Shown: positions 10,709-19,247 of the stretch, piece by piece
How the letters are laid out: the number at the start of each line of letters is the position of its first letter
How positions within the stretch are numbered: the first letter of the stretch is position 1
DNA from: Phycisphaerales bacterium
Lineage (GTDB): Bacteria; Planctomycetota; Phycisphaerae; Phycisphaerales; SM1A02
Direction: 5' to 3'
Length of the DNA stretch: 44,710 bases
Assembly: GCA_020345805.1 (NCBI GenBank)
Contig: CP070772.1
Span: 2,049,920 to 2,094,629, forward strand
Translations under genes and position numbers: made by a program
Notes under the pieces: generated by a model
Told to the model about the DNA's origin: nothing
Databases searched by the model: none
The model's input: the letters and a program-made list of their open reading frames with translations, nothing else

Positions 10709-11368
10709 CTACCGTCTTCGTCGGCGGATCAGGCCCGCCAACCCCAGCAGCGCCAAGGCTCCCGGGGCGGGGATGCACAGCGTGTCGACCACGATCTGGT
10801 CGATGTACATGTCCTCGCTCCAGGCGGGGTAGAAGTTGATCCACTCCCACTCGGGGTTGGGCCACATCTCGATGTACCAGCGGCTGTACCACCAGCCATC
10901 GCCCAGTTCGAACTCGTCGGTGATTTCAGCCACGGACCAGTCAACCGGGCCGTGAGGCGAATAGGCATCCCAGACATCCGGCAGCGGCCGGTCACCCTCG
11001 TAGCCGTCCGTCCACCAGGTGATCTGAAGGTAGATGAACTTGACGGGGCTGTAGCAGTCGTAGTTGTCCAGATGCATTTGGAGGTAGTCGCCGCCCCACG
11101 GATTGATCACACCGTCGCGCCCCTCGAACTCATCTAGCCAGTAGGCGTCGTTGTAGTAGCTGTCGATGTAGGGGTCGTCGAAGACGCTGAGTTGCCAGAA
11201 GTCTTCGGCGACATACTGCCCTTCATCGTTTGCCGGGCTGTCGAAGGTCCAGTGTGCAAAGACCGTGTTCGGCGTGTACCGATCCCACGGTGGCGGGATC
11301 AGGTCATCAGCCATTGCCGGTGCCGCCAGGCCAAGCATCAGGACGATAATCACTAGTCGTTTTACCAT
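10709..11368 (-). CDS. Secreted protein with PEP-CTERM-like sorting signal
   Basis: A 219-residue exported protein. The N-terminus MVKRLVIIVLMLGLAAPAMA is a typical signal peptide ending in an AxA cleavage site. The C-terminus has the tripartite exosortase sorting form: a Pro-rich motif (IPAPG), a hydrophobic segment (ALALLGLAGLI) and a basic tail of five Arg. The middle is rich in Trp, Tyr and Asp, and I recognise no catalytic domain there. The start is placed at the ATG ending at 11368 because GGAGGAAC lies 6 nt upstream; a longer frame extending to 11464 would bury the signal peptide. Exosortase (EpsH/XrtA-type) would process it at the membrane. A strong terminator follows, and the gene is probably monocistronic. 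Confidence 0.85.
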   Translation of the reverse strand: MVKRLVIIVLMLGLAAPAMADDLIPPPWDRYTPNTVFAHWTFDSPANDEGQYVAEDFWQLSVFDDPYIDSYYNDAYWLDEFEGRDGVINPWGGDYLQMHLDNYDCYSPVKFIYLQITWWTDGYEGDRPLPDVWDAYSPHGPVDWSVAEITDEFELGDGWWYSRWYIEMWPNPEWEWINFYPAWSEDMYIDQIVVDTLCIPAPGALALLGLAGLIRRRRR

Positions 11369-11648
11369 TCTTCTGTTCCTCCCGGGGATTTCCCCGACCA
11401 CGGCAGACTGCTCGGCCGGTCGATCCCCCAAACAAGCCACCCTTCGGGCGGAGATTCCGATCATGGAAGCTGGACTGCTCCCACCGCGAAACCACAGTCA
11501 TCTCACACTCTCCCTCAATAGCGTGCGTGACGCGGTTTCACCTCCTTTTCCTCTATTGCCACTAACCCACACACAAAACACACGAAGCCACCGTAGCGAC
11601 GACCGCGGTGCCTCTCTTTTTCTTTACGTCCAGTGAATTCAGCAAACG

Positions 11649-11671
11649 TGTTCATCTCTCGTGGATGAACA
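11649..11671. repeat. Perfect 8-bp inverted repeat, operator-like
   Basis: TGTTCATC at 11649-11656 and GATGAACA at 11664-11671 are exact reverse complements separated by 7 bases. The 23-bp palindrome sits in the middle of a divergent intergenic region. Its size and spacing fit a dimeric repressor site as well as a small hairpin. Confidence 0.45.
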
Positions 11672-11868
11672 TTCCCACCACCTGCGCATGGTCCCACAAC
11701 GTCCGTACGCGCAGCGGACGACAGGCGATCTGATATTGATAAGTATGACTGCGAAACGGGCAGAGACCACCAAAAAAGCCGACTCCAATCACGTTTTAAC
11801 CTCGCTGCTAAACGTATTCCACGCACGGATTTATGGAATCTCGCGTTCCGCCCCGCGCCAAAACGTCC

Positions 11869-11919
11869 GGAAAAATCCGCCTCCGGGCGTCGCGAAGTTC
11901 CTGCCCGGGGGGTTTTTCC
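11869..11919 (+). promoter_or_regulatory. Long hairpin in the gmk leader, possible attenuator
   Basis: A 7-bp outer arm pair (GGAAAAA at 11869-11875 with TTTTTCC at 11913-11919) encloses a 6-bp inner stem (CCGGGC 11883-11888 with GCCCGG 11903-11908), with partial pairing between them. On the plus strand the inner stem followed by GGGG and TTTTT also looks like an intrinsic terminator. It ends 31 bases before the gmk start codon. Whether it terminates, attenuates or acts on neither strand cannot be told from sequence alone. Confidence 0.4.
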
Positions 11920-11950
11920 AAGCCCATCCCGGTTGCCCTAAACTGCCTCC

Positions 11951-12601
11951 ATGCCATCGTCGCCTGAACAACCGCGAGCATCAGATCGCCCCGAAAGGGC
12001 AACGGGTGACCGGCCCCTCGGGTTGCTTGTGGTCGTATCCGGCCCTTCCGGTGCGGGAAAGACCACCATCGCACGCGAGGTTCAGGACCGACTGGATGGC
12101 GTGTTCAGCATCTCCGCCACCACCCGCCCCCGATCTGGGCAGGAAACCGACGGACGGGACTATCACTTCGTCACGGACGAGCAGTTCCGGGCAATGATCG
12201 ATCGGGGAGAGTTTCTCGAATATGCCGAGGTGTTCGGCCGGTACGGTTACGGCACGCCCCGTCGGCCGGTCGAGGAGCACCTCTCCGCCGGCTGCCTCGT
12301 TGTTCTGGACATTGACGTGCAGGGTGGGCTGCAGATCCGCAACAACCGCCCGGATGCGCTCCTGATCTTCATCCTTCCCCCCAGCGATGAGGAACTGCTC
12401 CGCCGACTGCGCACGCGGGGCCGGGACGATGAGGAGGCCGTCCAGCGCCGGTTCGCCGAGGCCAAGCGGGAGATCGATCTGGCCCGGTCAAGCGGCGCTT
12501 ACGATGCGTTCGTTGTCAACGACGAGCTGGCGGAAGCGATCGAACGAACCATTGATCTGGTTCAGCGCCGCCGTGCCGGTGATGAAGGTGGCGGGCGGTG
12601 A
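11951..12601 (+). CDS. gmk: Guanylate kinase
   Basis: A 216-residue cytoplasmic enzyme that phosphorylates GMP to GDP with ATP, an essential step of purine nucleotide supply. The P-loop GPSGAGKT is at residues 31-38. The GMP-binding region follows (SISATTRPRSGQETDGRDYHFV), then FLEYAEVFGRYGYGTP and the lid and LDIDVQGG motifs, all intact. An N-terminal extension of about 22 residues precedes the usual start of the fold and is rich in Pro, Arg and Asp. No clear Shine-Dalgarno sequence precedes the ATG, so the message may be leaderless or the start may lie slightly downstream. It converges with the CBM48 gene on the opposite strand, 37 bases away. Confidence 0.95.
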   Translation: MPSSPEQPRASDRPERATGDRPLGLLVVVSGPSGAGKTTIAREVQDRLDGVFSISATTRPRSGQETDGRDYHFVTDEQFRAMIDRGEFLEYAEVFGRYGYGTPRRPVEEHLSAGCLVVLDIDVQGGLQIRNNRPDALLIFILPPSDEELLRRLRTRGRDDEEAVQRRFAEAKREIDLARSSGAYDAFVVNDELAEAIERTIDLVQRRRAGDEGGGR

Positions 12602-12638
12602 TTCATCGCAGAATGCACCGCTGGTGCCGGCGCATATT

Positions 12639-12950
12639 TCACGCCGCCAAGGAGTCCGGATCCAGCCTCAGCGGCGGGCGCCATGCCCGGCTCTTCTCCT
12701 GGCCGTCGGTGGTGCGCACCGTGCCGTGGGCCTCGTCGTCCAGCATCCACTGCTCGCCGTCGATCAGGTAGCGGAACAGGTATTGACCGGGACCTGCGTC
12801 GATGGAGATCGTCCAGTTGCCGCCCTCTTCTCGGACCATCGGATAGCACTGCTCATGCCAGCCGTGGAAAGCGCCGACCAACTCGACTTTCTCCGCCTCG
12901 GGTGCGGAAATCTCGAAAACCAGCCGTCCCTCTCCGTTGTAGCTGACCAT
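12639..12950 (-). CDS. Small stand-alone CBM48 / glycogen-binding-like domain protein
   Basis: A 103-residue protein consisting almost only of an early-set beta-sandwich of the isoamylase-N / AMPK-beta (CBM48) type. The typical segments are the beginning strand LVFEISAPEAEKVELVGAF, GWHEQCYPM, GGNWTISIDAGPGQYLFRY, and DGEQWMLDDEA. This fold usually binds alpha-glucans and is attached to a catalytic domain; here it is alone. AGGTGA lies a few bases before the ATG. It might be a regulatory or targeting subunit, but no glycogen enzyme is nearby, so its partner is unknown. Confidence 0.8.
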   Translation of the reverse strand: MVSYNGEGRLVFEISAPEAEKVELVGAFHGWHEQCYPMVREEGGNWTISIDAGPGQYLFRYLIDGEQWMLDDEAHGTVRTTDGQEKSRAWRPPLRLDPDSLAA

Positions 12951-13055
12951 CTTTCACCTGTTACCTTACTATCGGGGCCGCTCGGGCGATAAACTGACAC
13001 CCACTGCACCTAGTCACCTCGTCTGCCGCAGTGACCCGATCACCGGGAGACCAGC

Positions 13056-14918
13056 TTGTTGCTGCGATTTGTCGCCAACGGATTTCACCGCCGGTCGGTC
13101 AGCCGCCGCAACTCTGAAAAAGTGTCGGCTCCCCTCCGCCGCTGCTTGAGGCCAAGGGCGGCATACCTGCTCCTGCCCGCCGTCCTGACCGGCTCAGCCG
13201 CCGCCGACGAGGCTATCGGCCCCTTGCGCAGCACCGCCGAACGTCCCTTCGCAACTCGCGGCGGGGTGCTCATGCTCCCGCTGGCCGCGGCGAGCGACGG
13301 CTTCGACTGGCCGGATTCGGCCGAATTGACCCTGGCTGATGGGTCCGTGATCGAAGGGACCATCGCCTGGATTCACCCGCGGCTCATTCCGGCCGAGCGT
13401 TACTGGACGGAAGAGCCTCGACGCCTGGGCGTCCGCCCCATCAGGCCGGCCGATGACACCTCCATCCCCGCCTCCGGCCGATCCGTCCTGCTGGCGAGAC
13501 TGCCGGTGAACGGGTATGGGTCGATTACCTTCTTCCGGCAGCAACTGAATCCGGTCTGGCTGGATCGGCCGGCCTCCTCCACGCCCCGACCGGCCGCGGA
13601 CGGTCGTCAGATGCTCACCCTGACCACCGCGCCGGACCTGCCGGATCCCGCCTCGCCCTTCGCATACTGGCGCTGGGTTCTGCTGGCCCGCCGCCTCGGC
13701 GCACAGCCCCCTCCTTCAGATTCCTACGGCGAGGTGGGCCGCATGCTTGCCGAACACGAGGCCGACCTCTGGCAGACCGGCTTCGATCGCCTTGAAGCCA
13801 ACAGCCCGGGCGTGGCCGGGCGCTGCCTCCACACTCTCACCGCAACCTGCCGCGACGATTCGTCTCCGACCGGCTGCTTCGCCGCCTGGCAGATCGATCC
13901 CGCCCAAGCCGCCGCGCTGCTGGCGATCCTCCTGGACTTCACTCGCGACGATCGCGAGATGGCCGACGATGCCCTGGCTTGGGCCAACGATCGCGATGCG
14001 CTGCTCCTCTGGACCGAGGCCGGCCACCAGAGTGAAGTCCGCCTGGCCCTGGCCAATCCCACCCGCGAAGTGCTCGTGGCCCGCTTCACCTGGCTCAGCA
14101 TCTTCGATGATATCCCCATCGCCGCCCAACTTGATCCGGCCGAGTTGAGCCGAGTGGCCATAGACCGGCCGGCTGCGTCCCAGCCGGCCGGGGTCGGTCT
14201 CCCTGCTCCGCCCGATGCGCTGTCACAGGTCCTCCTCGTGGAGATCGGCAACCGTTCGCGTCAACTGAGGTTCGGTCCGCCCGTGGCTGTCGCCCGCCCG
14301 CCCGGTGCGTTCTTCCACACCCTCATGCCGACGCTGCGCCTGTTTGAGGTTCGCGCCCGGCTTCAGGAGCCGCCCCTGCCTCAGCGGGCGACCTTCGTTC
14401 ACCTGAGAAAACGCCAGCAGCGCTGGGAGATCTTCTTCGAATGCCTCCGCCCCCTCCACGATGCTCTACTTACATCAGCGCCGGAAGATGAAGGGGGCGG
14501 GCAGATGCCGCACGAGGATGACGCGACTCAACTGGCCGATTGTCCCGACTGGAAACAGACCGCCAGCATCGAGGCGGTGACGCTCATCATCGGTCCCGAA
14601 GAGGAGCAGGGCGGGCCTTCGGTGGTTCTCACTGTCCCCGAAACCGGTTGGCATCGCCTCTTCGTCGGCAGCAACGACGGGACCATGCAGATCCATCGCC
14701 GGTCGTATCCCGATCGCTGGCTCTGCCGCATCGTGCTGCCGGATGCATGGCTGTTCGATCCGGCTGATCCCGAAGCGCCGCTGCTTCTGGGCGCGATGCG
14801 CACCCACGGCGACTGCGATCTCATCCAGACCGCCCCTAACCCTGCCGTGCCGTGGCGCGCACGTCCCACCCGCGAGGCGATCAATCTGACCCAGTGGGAT
14901 TCCCCCCCGCCGCGGTGA
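13056..14918 (+). CDS. Large exported protein of unknown function
   Basis: A 620-residue protein that I do not recognise. Residues 27-51 (Arg-rich, then YLLLPAVLTGSAAADEA) form a signal peptide with an AxA-type cleavage site, so it is likely periplasmic. The start is a TTG preceded by GGGAGA; a start further downstream but still before the hydrophobic segment is possible. The mature part is rich in Pro, Arg, Asp and Trp, contains few cysteines and has no transmembrane helix. A short early segment (AELTLADGSVIEGTIAWIHPRLI) looks like a small beta-barrel with a DG turn. It is divergent from the CBM48 gene and convergent with the alcohol dehydrogenase. Codon use and composition match the neighbours, so there is no sign of transfer. 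Confidence 0.8.
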   Translation: MLLRFVANGFHRRSVSRRNSEKVSAPLRRCLRPRAAYLLLPAVLTGSAAADEAIGPLRSTAERPFATRGGVLMLPLAAASDGFDWPDSAELTLADGSVIEGTIAWIHPRLIPAERYWTEEPRRLGVRPIRPADDTSIPASGRSVLLARLPVNGYGSITFFRQQLNPVWLDRPASSTPRPAADGRQMLTLTTAPDLPDPASPFAYWRWVLLARRLGAQPPPSDSYGEVGRMLAEHEADLWQTGFDRLEANSPGVAGRCLHTLTATCRDDSSPTGCFAAWQIDPAQAAALLAILLDFTRDDREMADDALAWANDRDALLLWTEAGHQSEVRLALANPTREVLVARFTWLSIFDDIPIAAQLDPAELSRVAIDRPAASQPAGVGLPAPPDALSQVLLVEIGNRSRQLRFGPPVAVARPPGAFFHTLMPTLRLFEVRARLQEPPLPQRATFVHLRKRQQRWEIFFECLRPLHDALLTSAPEDEGGGQMPHEDDATQLADCPDWKQTASIEAVTLIIGPEEEQGGPSVVLTVPETGWHRLFVGSNDGTMQIHRRSYPDRWLCRIVLPDAWLFDPADPEAPLLLGAMRTHGDCDLIQTAPNPAVPWRARPTREAINLTQWDSPPPR

Positions 14919-14948
14919 CGGTGCGCTGAACCCGATTCACCGATGCGT

Positions 14949-15959
14949 CTAGACCACCAGCACGGCCTCGCCTCTTATCGCGTCGTGCTTGAGGGCGATC
15001 AGCGCTTCGTTGGCCTCTTCGAGCTTGAACAATTGCGTGTGCGTCTTCACGCCGGTCCTTGCGGCCTCTTCGAGAAAGTCACGGCCGTCGGCGCGGGTGT
15101 TGTTCGCCACCGACCTGATCGCTCGCTCCTGATAGAGAAGCTCATACTTGATCGGGGGGGAGGGGGACATGTAGATGCCGCCGCAAACTAATGTCCCGCC
15201 GCGGTCGAGCGCTTCGAGTGCGGGCGGGATTATCTCGCCGGCCGGAGCGAAGATGATCGATGCGTCGAGCTTGACGGGCGGTGGATCGACCGTCCCGCCG
15301 ACCCATGCCGCCCCCAGTTCCTCGGCGAGCTTCTGATGCCGATCACGGTCGCGAGTGCAGACATAAACATCCGCACCACGAAAGCGCGCTATCTGAATGG
15401 CAATATGCCCGGCCGCGCCGAAGCCGTACAGGCCGAGTTTCGCGCCGTTCCAGTCGTCGATGCCGCACTGGCGTATGCAGCGGTAGCCGATGATCCCCGC
15501 GCAGAGCAGCGGGGCAACCTGATGATCCTCAAGCGCCTGGGGAAGCGGATACACGAAATCGGCCGGCGCGACGACGTATTCGGCAAAGCCGCCCTGTCTC
15601 GTCCAGCCGGTGAACTCGGCGTTCTCGCAGAGGTTCTCGCGCTGCGATGCGCAGAACCGGCACCCGCCGCAGGTGCAGTGCAGCCAGGCCACGCCCACGC
15701 GATCGCCCGGCACAATCCCGGCGGCGCCTTGGCCCAGTTCAACGACTTCCCCGACGATCTGATGACCCGGAATTACGGGCAGAACCCCTTTCCGGGGGTC
15801 CAGCTCGCCTTCGATGACGTGCAGATCGGTCCGACACACGCCGCACGCCCGCACCTTGATCAACACCTCGCCCGCTCCCGGCGCCGGCGTGTCAACATCG
15901 ACGTACCGCAGGGGACGTTCGGTGATCGGCTTACGCTGGTTGAGGATGCAGGCTTTCAT
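14949..15959 (-). CDS. Zinc-dependent alcohol dehydrogenase family protein
   Basis: A 336-residue MDR-superfamily oxidoreductase. The N-terminal GroES-like domain carries the catalytic zinc ligand C42 (in CGVCRTDLH) and H66 (GHQ). The structural zinc site is C97, C100, C103 and C111 (CGGCRFC then C). The Rossmann domain has the dinucleotide loop [17 protein letters not shown]. At the conserved GHE motif it has GHQ, so the usual Glu after the zinc His is Gln. The physiological alcohol or aldehyde is unknown. It lies 37 bases downstream of the kinase-WD40 gene on the same strand and may share its transcript. No strong Shine-Dalgarno sequence precedes the ATG. Confidence 0.9.
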   Translation of the reverse strand: MKACILNQRKPITERPLRYVDVDTPAPGAGEVLIKVRACGVCRTDLHVIEGELDPRKGVLPVIPGHQIVGEVVELGQGAAGIVPGDRVGVAWLHCTCGGCRFCASQRENLCENAEFTGWTRQGGFAEYVVAPADFVYPLPQALEDHQVAPLLCAGIIGYRCIRQCGIDDWNGAKLGLYGFGAAGHIAIQIARFRGADVYVCTRDRDRHQKLAEELGAAWVGGTVDPPPVKLDASIIFAPAGEIIPPALEALDRGGTLVCGGIYMSPSPPIKYELLYQERAIRSVANNTRADGRDFLEEAARTGVKTHTQLFKLEEANEALIALKHDAIRGEAVLVV

Positions 15960-15996
15960 ACTTCAATGGTAACGTGCGGCGCGCTTGCGAGGCGCC

Positions 15997-18057
15997 TCAC
16001 TGCCCCGCGTTCAACGGCCGCATGTAGATATCGCCGGCGGTCCCGCCCAGGGCGTACCACTGTCCGTCGCTGCTGATGGCGGCGGCGTGCAGGAGCGGGC
16101 CCGGCCGCAGGGCATCGCGCAGTTTCCCGCCCGTGTTGATATCCCAGAAGCCCGCCCAATGGTCAGAAGCGCAGATCATCATCCGCCCGGTGGGATCGAC
16201 GCCGACGAAACGAACCGTTTCGGGGCAGGCGACAATCGACTCCCCGGCCGCCTCCGGCTCGTTCAGCTTCCAGTGCATTCCCGCGCCGTCCTCGGCCACG
16301 GCGAGAGCGCGGGTGTTGTCCGCGCTGATTGCCACGCCGACGACTCTTCCGCGCAGACCGTCCAGCGTGTGCAGCACCAAGCCGGTCTCTGCATCCCACA
16401 CATAGACGAGATCGCGCTCCGTGCCGCCTATGAGTTGACTTCCATCAGCGTTAAACGCCACGCTGAGGAATCCACCCCGCGTGCCGCGGATCGTCCTTTC
16501 CTCTTCCCCCTCGACCGGCCGGACGCGCAGGGTCAGGTCTTCCGCTCCCAGGGCGATTCGTCGGCCGTCGGGGCTGATGTCGAGACAGGTCAGGTGTCCG
16601 CAGTCGTGACGGATTCTCGCCCGGAACGCGCCGGTGCGCGCTTCCAGCACCACGATCGTTCCGTCATCGGCTGCGCTGAGAAGCGTTTCACCGTCAGCGC
16701 TGAACAGCAGATGGCGCACGGGCGCATCGTGCTCATCCAATCTGCGCAGAACCTCGCGCGATTGCAGATCCCACAGTGCGATGGAATGGTCCTCGCCGCC
16801 GGCTGCGGAAGCCAGCAATCCGCTGGTGGGATGGAACGCGATGCGCCTCACGACGGCGGTGTGCCCGCTGAGGAGGTATGACTCGTCCTGGGCCGCGGCC
16901 TGCTCCTCCGCCGCGGCCGCCTGCTCCTGAAGGGCCGCCCGGGCCTGCTCCAGGGCCGTGTCTCGTTCCTCCAGCTGCTCCTCGAGCCGTTCGGACAGAC
17001 GCTCGCGCTGCCGTGACTGATGCGAGACTATCAGCACAATCCCCGCGGCAATCATCATCACCACCACGATCACTCCCGCGGCGATGAGCGAAGTCCGGTT
17101 GCGCCGGCTGAAAAGACGGAGGCGATGGGCCACGCTGGCCCTTCGAGCATGAATCGGCTTGTGTGCCAGATACCGCACCAGGTCCCGTCCCAGACTCCCC
17201 GCGTTGCGGTAACGATGCCTGCGATCCTTCGCCAGCGATTTAAGAATGATCGTTTCCACATCGCCGTGCAGCTCCGGCTTGTGTGTGCTGGGCTTGACGG
17301 GCATCTCCTCGCGTATCATCCGCGTGGCCTCGAACAGCGGCATTCCCTCGAAATCATGCGGCAACTGGCCGGTAAGCAGCTTGTACAGCACCGCCCCCAG
17401 CGAATACACATCGCAGCGGGAGTCGATGTCCTGCGGCGTGGCCTCCACCTGCTCCGGGCTCATGTACTGCACCGTCCCCACCAGGCGCCCGGCCTCGGTC
17501 TGCATGGTCTGGCCGGTGAGGCCCGTTTCCATCGCGCGGGCCACGCCGTAATCGATCACCTTCACCTCCCCCCGCTCGTCGATAAGGAGGTTGTCCGGCT
17601 TGAGATCACGATGAATGACCTTGTGCTGATGGCCATGCTCGATGGCCGCACAGACCTTCACGAACAGCTTGAGCCGATCGCGGGTGTTGAGGTCTTTCGC
17701 CGCGGCGAATTCGAGGATGGTCTTGGCGCCGGGCACGTACTCCATCACGAAGTACGGCACGATGCTGGTGCCGTCATCGTGCACGCCTGCGTCATAGACC
17801 TGGGCGATGAACGGGTGCCGCAGCCGGCCGAGTATCTCGACCTCGCGCTTGAAGCGGTGAAGGGCCGAATCGGCATCAATCCCCGCTTTCATGACCTTCA
17901 GGGCGACCGTCCGCCGGGGTTGCTTCTGGAGGGCCGCATAGACCGTGGCCATCCCCCCCGATCCCAGCACCCGCTGGATCTGGTACCCGCCGATCTCGGT
18001 GGGCATATTCACCGGCCGCGGCTGCGGAGTCGGCATGTCGGAAGGGGGTGAGGGCAT
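15997..18057 (-). CDS. Membrane Ser/Thr protein kinase with C-terminal WD40 repeats
   Basis: A 686-residue Hanks-type kinase. The N-terminal kinase domain spans about residues 24-300, with glycine loop LGSGGMATVY (31-40), K54, catalytic HRDLKPDN (149-156), DYG in place of DFG (169-171), and SPEQ (200-203) in the activation and substrate region. A short linker leads to a transmembrane helix (about 323-345), then a coiled-coil rich in Glu, Gln and Ala (348-392). The C-terminal 290 residues contain WD40-like repeats (LLSGHTAVVRRIAFHP, ALWDLQSREVLRRL, and so on), predicted to lie outside the membrane. This is a common planctomycete signalling architecture. The ligand and the phosphorylation targets are unknown. 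Confidence 0.92.
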   Translation of the reverse strand: MPSPPSDMPTPQPRPVNMPTEIGGYQIQRVLGSGGMATVYAALQKQPRRTVALKVMKAGIDADSALHRFKREVEILGRLRHPFIAQVYDAGVHDDGTSIVPYFVMEYVPGAKTILEFAAAKDLNTRDRLKLFVKVCAAIEHGHQHKVIHRDLKPDNLLIDERGEVKVIDYGVARAMETGLTGQTMQTEAGRLVGTVQYMSPEQVEATPQDIDSRCDVYSLGAVLYKLLTGQLPHDFEGMPLFEATRMIREEMPVKPSTHKPELHGDVETIILKSLAKDRRHRYRNAGSLGRDLVRYLAHKPIHARRASVAHRLRLFSRRNRTSLIAAGVIVVVMMIAAGIVLIVSHQSRQRERLSERLEEQLEERDTALEQARAALQEQAAAAEEQAAAQDESYLLSGHTAVVRRIAFHPTSGLLASAAGGEDHSIALWDLQSREVLRRLDEHDAPVRHLLFSADGETLLSAADDGTIVVLEARTGAFRARIRHDCGHLTCLDISPDGRRIALGAEDLTLRVRPVEGEEERTIRGTRGGFLSVAFNADGSQLIGGTERDLVYVWDAETGLVLHTLDGLRGRVVGVAISADNTRALAVAEDGAGMHWKLNEPEAAGESIVACPETVRFVGVDPTGRMMICASDHWAGFWDINTGGKLRDALRPGPLLHAAAISSDGQWYALGGTAGDIYMRPLNAGQ

Positions 18058-18235
18058 GGCGAATGCGATTTATACCACCACGTGGAAGGGCGTGCCGCCC
18101 TGTCAGTGGTCCGGTCAGAGGCTGCTGAAAGCCGCCCGTATCGTCAGACCACGGCTGCTACTAATCGAGACCACCGCACGCGTGTATTCCCGGAGAGATT
18201 GAGCGCTTCTGGAATCCAGTTGAAAGGAGACTTTC

Positions 18236-19129
18236 ATGATCTGGCGCATAATGTTGACGCCGTTCCTGCTAACTGCCGTGTCATGTGATCCCCAGACGGA
18301 TCCGCCGGTGTCAGGACCGCTCGCTTCCCGCTTCACGCAGGAAACGCCTGGGACCACTCCCGTCCAGTTTGCTCCCGATGTCTTCACCCGGGAGTTGCAC
18401 TCGTCGGTGGTCTTTTCGCCTGATGGCCGCGAGCTGTACTGGAGCGAGATGGAAAGAGATCAGATCATGACAATGCGTTTCGAGAACGGCCGCTGGAGCA
18501 GTTCCCGGCCGGTTACGTTCTCCCTGCCTGGCGGGACGGGGGAGCCGATGGTTTCTCCGGACGGAAGGTCTCTGTTCTTCACCAGCGCCCACAGGTTCAA
18601 GGACAGTAGGGGCAGGTACGACGAGAATATCTGGCGCGTGACTCGAGAGGACGGAGATTGGTCCACTCCGGAGCCGTTGCCGCCGGAGGTTAATAATCGC
18701 GTTCTTCACTGGCAGGTCTCGATCGCCGCGAACGGGAACCTCTACTTCGGATGCCAGGAAGGATCCGGAGATATTTTTGTCTCCAGCTACGAGGAGGGGA
18801 AATATCAGGAAGCCGAGATTCTCGGAAACGGGGTCAACACCGGCGATCACGAGGCCACTCCGTTCGTCTCCCCTGATGAGAGCTACCTGCTCTTCTCGCG
18901 AATAGCGCCAGGTAGTGATATGGCCGATCTTTTCGTCAGCTTCCGGAGTGAGGATGGTGTCTGGATGGAGGCGATATCACTTGGCGAAACCGTCAACAGT
19001 CCTGTCCACGAGCTTTGCCCGGTCGTCTCCCACGATGGCCGATACCTGTTCTTCCTCAGAAACCTGCAGGGCGATCTCCGCCCCCACTGGGTGAGCACCT
19101 CGGTGTTCCTGGACCTGCGTCAAGACTGA
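18236..19129 (+). CDS. Putative lipoprotein with TolB/PD40-like beta-propeller repeats
   Basis: A 297-residue protein. The N-terminus MIWRIMLTPFLLTAVSC is a short signal peptide ending in a near-consensus lipobox with Cys17, so it is probably lipid-anchored. The body has WD40-like (PD40) repeats, recognisable as SSVVFSPDGRELYWSEME, EPMVSPDGRSLFFTS, VSIAANGNLYFG, PFVSPDESYLLFSR and PVVSHDGRYLFFLR. This makes about five propeller blades. Related proteins act as periplasmic or outer-surface binding scaffolds; no catalytic motif is visible. AAAGGAGA precedes the ATG at good spacing. It is divergent from the kinase-WD40 gene. Confidence 0.85.
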   Translation: MIWRIMLTPFLLTAVSCDPQTDPPVSGPLASRFTQETPGTTPVQFAPDVFTRELHSSVVFSPDGRELYWSEMERDQIMTMRFENGRWSSSRPVTFSLPGGTGEPMVSPDGRSLFFTSAHRFKDSRGRYDENIWRVTREDGDWSTPEPLPPEVNNRVLHWQVSIAANGNLYFGCQEGSGDIFVSSYEEGKYQEAEILGNGVNTGDHEATPFVSPDESYLLFSRIAPGSDMADLFVSFRSEDGVWMEAISLGETVNSPVHELCPVVSHDGRYLFFLRNLQGDLRPHWVSTSVFLDLRQD

Positions 19130-19247
19130 AACTCCTCGCGGGCGACCGCGCTCCGATAAGGAGTCAGTCAGTTCCGGTCAGTTAGAGACTCCTCGCTGCC
19201 GCGGAGCATTCGGCTGATGGGGAATTCCGAAGATCCTCTTTGCCCGA

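Larger units (their letters stand above)
11369..11950. promoter_or_regulatory. Divergent intergenic region between the PEP-CTERM gene and gmk
   Basis: About 580 bases without a convincing gene. The region is less GC-rich than its surroundings. It contains a perfect inverted repeat at 11649-11671 and a long hairpin at 11869-11919 just upstream of gmk, each listed separately. It must hold the promoters of both flanking genes. A 103-codon frame at 11515-11826 on the minus strand has no Shine-Dalgarno sequence and no recognisable features, and I do not call it. Confidence 0.5.

Noticed and set aside
11515-11826. 103-codon minus-strand frame in the gmk intergenic region
   Set aside because: No Shine-Dalgarno sequence, no domain and unusual composition; it also overlaps the palindrome.
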